From LC029 sp036676475 (GTDB lineage: Bacteria > Bacillota > Bacilli > Aneurinibacillales > RAOX-1): a stretch of DNA of 25,167 nucleotides. Positions 22,673 through 25,167 of this stretch are shown here, piece by piece. Every line of letters begins with the position of its first letter. The stretch's first letter is position 1. The stretch covers positions 1-25,167 of the forward strand of contig JAKFCU010000114.1 in NCBI GenBank assembly GCA_036676475.1, written 5' to 3'. The notes beneath the pieces are model-generated. The model did no database searches and was not told the origin of the DNA. It saw only the letters and a list, made by a program, of their open reading frames with translations. The position numbers and the translations under genes are program-made.

Positions 22673-22706
22673 GGAAAAATGAGCCCACTAACTTTGTAGA
22701 GTGGGC
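22673..22706 (-). terminator. Orphan intrinsic terminator
   Basis: GCCCACT/AGTGGGC with a ten-base loop, followed on the minus strand by TCATTTTT. There is no gene directly upstream on this strand, so it either ends an unrecognised transcript or acts as an attenuator before the AIM24 gene. Confidence 0.6.
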
Positions 22707-22797
22707 ACTCTCGTCTAAAGGTCCCAGCACTTCAATACCTATAAGGACTAAAACGATGTATTCTTCATCCTTAATTATATACAAAAACACATAATGA

Positions 22798-22814
22798 TGT
22801 CATAATATATCACA
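22798..22814 (+). promoter_or_regulatory. GlnR/TnrA-type operator upstream of the amt operon
   Basis: TGTCATAATATATCACA matches the 17-bp nitrogen-control box TGTNA-N7-TNACA at every fixed position, with all seven central bases A or T. It overlaps the likely -10 (CATAAT, 22801-22806) of the two-gene operon starting at 22836. That position favours repression by GlnR, although TnrA binds the same motif. Confidence 0.8.
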
Positions 22815-22835
22815 TGTTAAGAAAGGAGATGTAAC

Positions 22836-23249
22836 ATGATAGTTGAAGATGTTATTACAGGATCAAGAATATTACATGAATGTAAGCCAGACCATATAAT
22901 CTCCTGTCTACTCAAAATGGAAAAAATAAGAGAAAAAAAGATCCTCAGTCTACAGGATAGAATGAAAAAATACGAACTTAAACTAGCACAACAGCAGGCA
23001 GCCTATCATAGGATGTCGGCATTTCGAAGGTTGATCACTGGAAGACCCCCCGATAATCACCTTGCTGTTGAGCATTTGGTATATATCAAACAACCCCTGC
23101 ATGAAATAGAGAAATTAAATATGGAAATTTCATATTTACGAAAATCGGTTACAAAAGTGAAAGAAGGAGCCGAGATCCTTTCCATTCGTTTACCGTTTAC
23201 ACAGGAGCTAGAACTACTATATACGGAAGGATGGTCTGTTGATGAATAA
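22836..23249 (+). CDS. Amt-coupled coiled-coil protein of unknown function
   Basis: I do not recognise this 137-aa protein. It is highly charged and helical: residues about 28-60 and 86-115 look like two antiparallel coiled-coil helices linked by a basic loop (FRRLITGRPPDNH), with a C-terminal amphipathic segment. It has no signal or membrane helix, so it is probably cytoplasmic. AAAGGAG lies seven bases before ATG. Its last eight bases overlap the start of the ammonium transporter gene, so the two are translationally coupled, and both lie behind a GlnR/TnrA box. A regulator or partner of Amt is a reasonable inference; it is not a GlnK/PII protein. Confidence 0.75.
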   Translation: MIVEDVITGSRILHECKPDHIISCLLKMEKIREKKILSLQDRMKKYELKLAQQQAAYHRMSAFRRLITGRPPDNHLAVEHLVYIKQPLHEIEKLNMEISYLRKSVTKVKEGAEILSIRLPFTQELELLYTEGWSVDE

Positions 23250-24516
23250 GCTTGATTCGTTAAGCGTGGGAATGGATACAGTCTGGGTTGTGCTAACGGC
23301 AGCCATGATTTTGCTTATGGAAGGCGGCTTTGCTTTACTAGAGGCCGGGTTTGTTCGCCGAAAAAATGCGGTCAGTATTATTATGAAGGTGTTTGTCGAT
23401 CTTACCTTCGGAACGCTATGCTTTTATCTGATTGGTTTTGCCATTATGTATGGAAAAGATGCTTTTTCGCTCATAGGTACAAGCGGCTTTTTATTAAAAG
23501 GCGATTTAAGTCATCTTCAATATCCTTTTACACATGATACCTTTTTTATATTTCAAGCTGCCTTTGTTATTGCTGTCATTTCCATTGTGTCCGGTGCAGT
23601 GGCCGAAAGAATGCAGTTTCGAGCCTATATTCTTTATGCCATCGTCATGACTGCTTTCATTTATCCTATTTCCGGCCATTGGATATGGGGAGGGGGGTGG
23701 CTTAGTCAGATGGGGATGCTCGACTTTGCCGGTTCGGCCGCTATTCATGCATTGGGAGGATTTAGCGCACTGGCTGCGGCCAAAATCATTGGTCCACGTA
23801 TTGACAAATCCAAAAGTGGGATTATCATTCCAAGCAACATTCCGCTCGCCTCGGTAGGTGCGTTTCTCCTCTGGTTTGGCTGGTTCGGATTTAATGCCGG
23901 CTCTACGCTTAGCGCTTCCGATGCCCGCATTGGACATATTGCGCTAACAACCATGCTGGCCGCTTCTTCAGGCGGTGCAGCAACCCTTTTGTATACGTTG
24001 TTTCGCTATAAAAAAGCAGATGCCCCCTCCGTGATCAACGGCTCACTTGCCGGTCTTGTCGGGATTACAGCAGGATGTGCCTTTGTAAGTGATGATGCAG
24101 CTATCATCATTGGTATCATTTGCGGATTAGCCATGCTTGCGGCAACAAATCTTTTAGAAGTGTGGAAGATTGATGATCCTGTCGGCGCTTTCCCAGTACA
24201 CGGGGTCTCTGGTATCATCGGCACCCTGGCAGTCGGGATCTACTCGACCGAGAAAGGACTACTTCATGGGGGAGGATGGGAACTTCTTGGTGTACAAGTT
24301 GTTGGATTAATTGCCATTTGTTTATGGGGATATATAAGTACAATGCTCTGTATGCCAATCATATCTATCATTACTCCGCTTCGTGTGTCAGAGGAAGAAG
24401 AAAACATTGGACTAGATATCACTTCTCATGGAATTATAGCGGTAAGCGATGCTGATACCTTGTCATTTGAACAAACCAATCGATTTGTCGAAGCAATTGG
24501 CGAAGAGAAATCATGA
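23242..24516 (+). CDS. amt: Ammonium transporter (Amt/Rh family)
   Basis: A 424-aa membrane protein with the eleven-helix Amt layout, taking up ammonium when nitrogen is scarce. Diagnostic motifs: MEGGFALLEAGFVRRKNAV, VSGAVAERMQF, HWIWGGGWL, and LDFAGSAAIHALGG holding the conserved Asp and first pore histidine. WFGWFGFNAGST follows, and PVGAFPVHGVSGIIG has the second pore histidine. The C-terminal tail (GLDITSHG) is of the type that contacts PII proteins. An in-frame TTG at 23239 immediately precedes the chosen ATG. No glnK follows, which is unusual; instead a coiled-coil gene overlaps its 5' end. Confidence 0.95.
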   Translation: MNKLDSLSVGMDTVWVVLTAAMILLMEGGFALLEAGFVRRKNAVSIIMKVFVDLTFGTLCFYLIGFAIMYGKDAFSLIGTSGFLLKGDLSHLQYPFTHDTFFIFQAAFVIAVISIVSGAVAERMQFRAYILYAIVMTAFIYPISGHWIWGGGWLSQMGMLDFAGSAAIHALGGFSALAAAKIIGPRIDKSKSGIIIPSNIPLASVGAFLLWFGWFGFNAGSTLSASDARIGHIALTTMLAASSGGAATLLYTLFRYKKADAPSVINGSLAGLVGITAGCAFVSDDAAIIIGIICGLAMLAATNLLEVWKIDDPVGAFPVHGVSGIIGTLAVGIYSTEKGLLHGGGWELLGVQVVGLIAICLWGYISTMLCMPIISIITPLRVSEEEENIGLDITSHGIIAVSDADTLSFEQTNRFVEAIGEEKS

Positions 24517-24695
24517 TAAAGAAATCTCATATCGATGATCAAGATCATAGTTGGTTCGATGTAGGAAGCCATAATGTCGGCTAAGCTGTCATTTTGCCTA
24601 ATACAGATTGTAATGCACTGATTATAATGGATAGCATTAACAACAAGTTTGATCTAAGAGTAGGAAGAACCGCAATAGAGAATACATCTGGATAG
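24513..24695 (+). pseudogene. Short frame after amt with in-frame TAA
   Basis: An ATG overlaps the amt stop as ATGA. The frame encodes 23 residues (MIKKSHIDDQDHSWF...), meets TAA at 24582-24584, then continues in the same phase for 36 protein-like codons, including AVILPNTDCNALIIMD and FDLRVGRTAIENT, to TAG at 24693. This suggests a 60-codon gene broken by one nonsense mutation, or two short peptides. Ribosome binding site weak. Family not recognised. Confidence 0.4.
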
Positions 24696-24760
24696 TTTGT
24701 GAAAGTTTTCCTTAAAAGTAATTTTTATAATCAGAACCTCAAAAATAACATGATTTTAAC

Positions 24761-24793
24761 AAAATGCCCTTACCACGTTGGTTAGGGCATTTT
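24761..24793. terminator. Bidirectional terminator downstream of amt
   Basis: AAAATGCCCT-ACCA/TGGT-AGGGCATTTT with a three-base loop. It could end both the amt operon and the minus-strand short gene at 24823. Confidence 0.85.
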
Positions 24794-24822
24794 GGACTTC
24801 AACAGCGCTTGAATTGTTGCTC

Positions 24823-24930
24823 TTAAATTGTCCATGATCCTGTTAAATTATGAGGTATTCCATAAGACTGAACCCATCTTGGCAGAGATTGAAATGAATA
24901 TTGTCTCTCAGTTTTCACATACTTAGGCAT
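24823..24930 (-). CDS. Possible 35-aa protein or gene remnant
   Basis: A minus-strand frame of 35 codons from ATG 24930 reads MPKYVKTERQYSF and then SLPRWVQSYGIPHNLTGSW, which looks like real protein. It is followed after 30 bp by the terminator at 24761-24793. The frame stays open upstream for a further 23 codons without a start, so it may be the C-terminal remnant of a longer gene. Shine-Dalgarno support is poor. Confidence 0.35.
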   Translation of the reverse strand: MPKYVKTERQYSFQSLPRWVQSYGIPHNLTGSWTI

Positions 24931-25092
24931 TTTCAGATTTTCCCAACCGCTCAGTAGCGACTTACAACTTAATACCTTCTTTTTCTTAGGAAATCACTTT
25001 TCAATAGCCATTTTATGATATGATTTAGAAAAAACTGGGTATATCATGAAGTACATAGCTTTTCATTATCGTTTGGAAGCAGGTGTTATCAG

Positions 25093-25167
25093 TTGAGTAA
25101 ATTTCTTCTATTTTCATTGCTTTGGTGGATCACAGGAAGTCCATTTTTGTCTATCCTTCTTTTGCTT
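25093..25167 (+). CDS. N-terminus of a membrane protein (runs off right edge)
   Basis: From a TTG with AGGTG seven bases upstream, 25 codons run to the window end without stop: SKFLLFSLLWWITGSPFLSI followed by further Leu. This is a hydrophobic membrane helix or hairpin at the N-terminus of a protein I cannot name. TATGAT at 25019-25024 may be its -10. The rest lies outside the window. Confidence 0.5.
   Translation, partial: MSKFLLFSLLWWITGSPFLSILLLL

Noticed and set aside
24243..24516. Possible GlnK/PII gene fused to or following amt
   Set aside because: The transporter ends with an ordinary Amt tail and the downstream short frame has no PII features.

Overview
The window looks like chromosomal DNA of a low-to-mid GC, Gram-positive Bacillota, probably Bacillales. 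Evidence: strong AGGAGG-type ribosome binding sites, frequent GTG/TTG starts, U-tailed intrinsic terminators, riboswitch-controlled operons, a GlnR/TnrA-type operator, and families typical of bacilli (DUF1904, DUF4931, CarD, CshA, AIM24, YwqA-like SNF2). Genus cannot be fixed from the sequence; Paenibacillaceae-like bacilli are a guess. No rRNA, tRNA, CRISPR array, prophage or complete insertion sequence is visible.

Layout. 1-3250 (minus): 5' part of isocitrate lyase (aceA), a 96-aa Cys-containing protein, a DUF4931/GalT-like HIT protein, and a DUF1904 protein followed by a short frame with no good start. 3243-4263 (plus): a structured non-coding element, a 34-aa zinc-ribbon peptide under a promoter with an internal palindrome, and an acyl-CoA thioesterase. 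4500-5990 (minus): DHA2-type drug exporter. 6262-8124 (plus): a 107-aa unknown and a 466-aa helical-repeat protein. 8189-8362 (minus): a 57-aa protein.

8491-10450 (minus): thiamine operon with TPP riboswitch, terminator, a thiM gene reduced to fragments, then intact thiD and thiE joined by an ATGA overlap. Upstream of the riboswitch is a second decayed gene split between frames. 11008-11655 (plus): nitroreductase. 11877-13619 (minus): methyl-accepting chemotaxis protein whose leader carries a probable cyclic-di-GMP-I riboswitch. 14039-15989 (minus): carD-cshA operon. 16290-16490 (minus): cold-shock protein with a leader of about 205 nt that contains a complete intrinsic-terminator hairpin. 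16870-22569 (minus): SNF2/SWIM helicase, a TusA-like/diiron fusion protein and an AIM24-family protein.

22798-24695 (plus): a perfect GlnR/TnrA box, a coiled-coil protein overlapping an ammonium transporter, and a short frame broken by an in-frame TAA. The right end holds another short minus-strand frame and the first 25 codons of a membrane protein.

The points most worth a second look are regulatory or decayed: the c-di-GMP riboswitch on the receptor gene, the terminator in the csp leader, a three-copy structured repeat (8134, 16543, 16774), the nitrogen operator in front of an unknown amt-coupled protein, the thiM remnant behind an intact riboswitch, and the sulfurtransferase-like/diiron fusion lacking the usual Cys-Pro motif. 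I see no defence system or complete mobile element.
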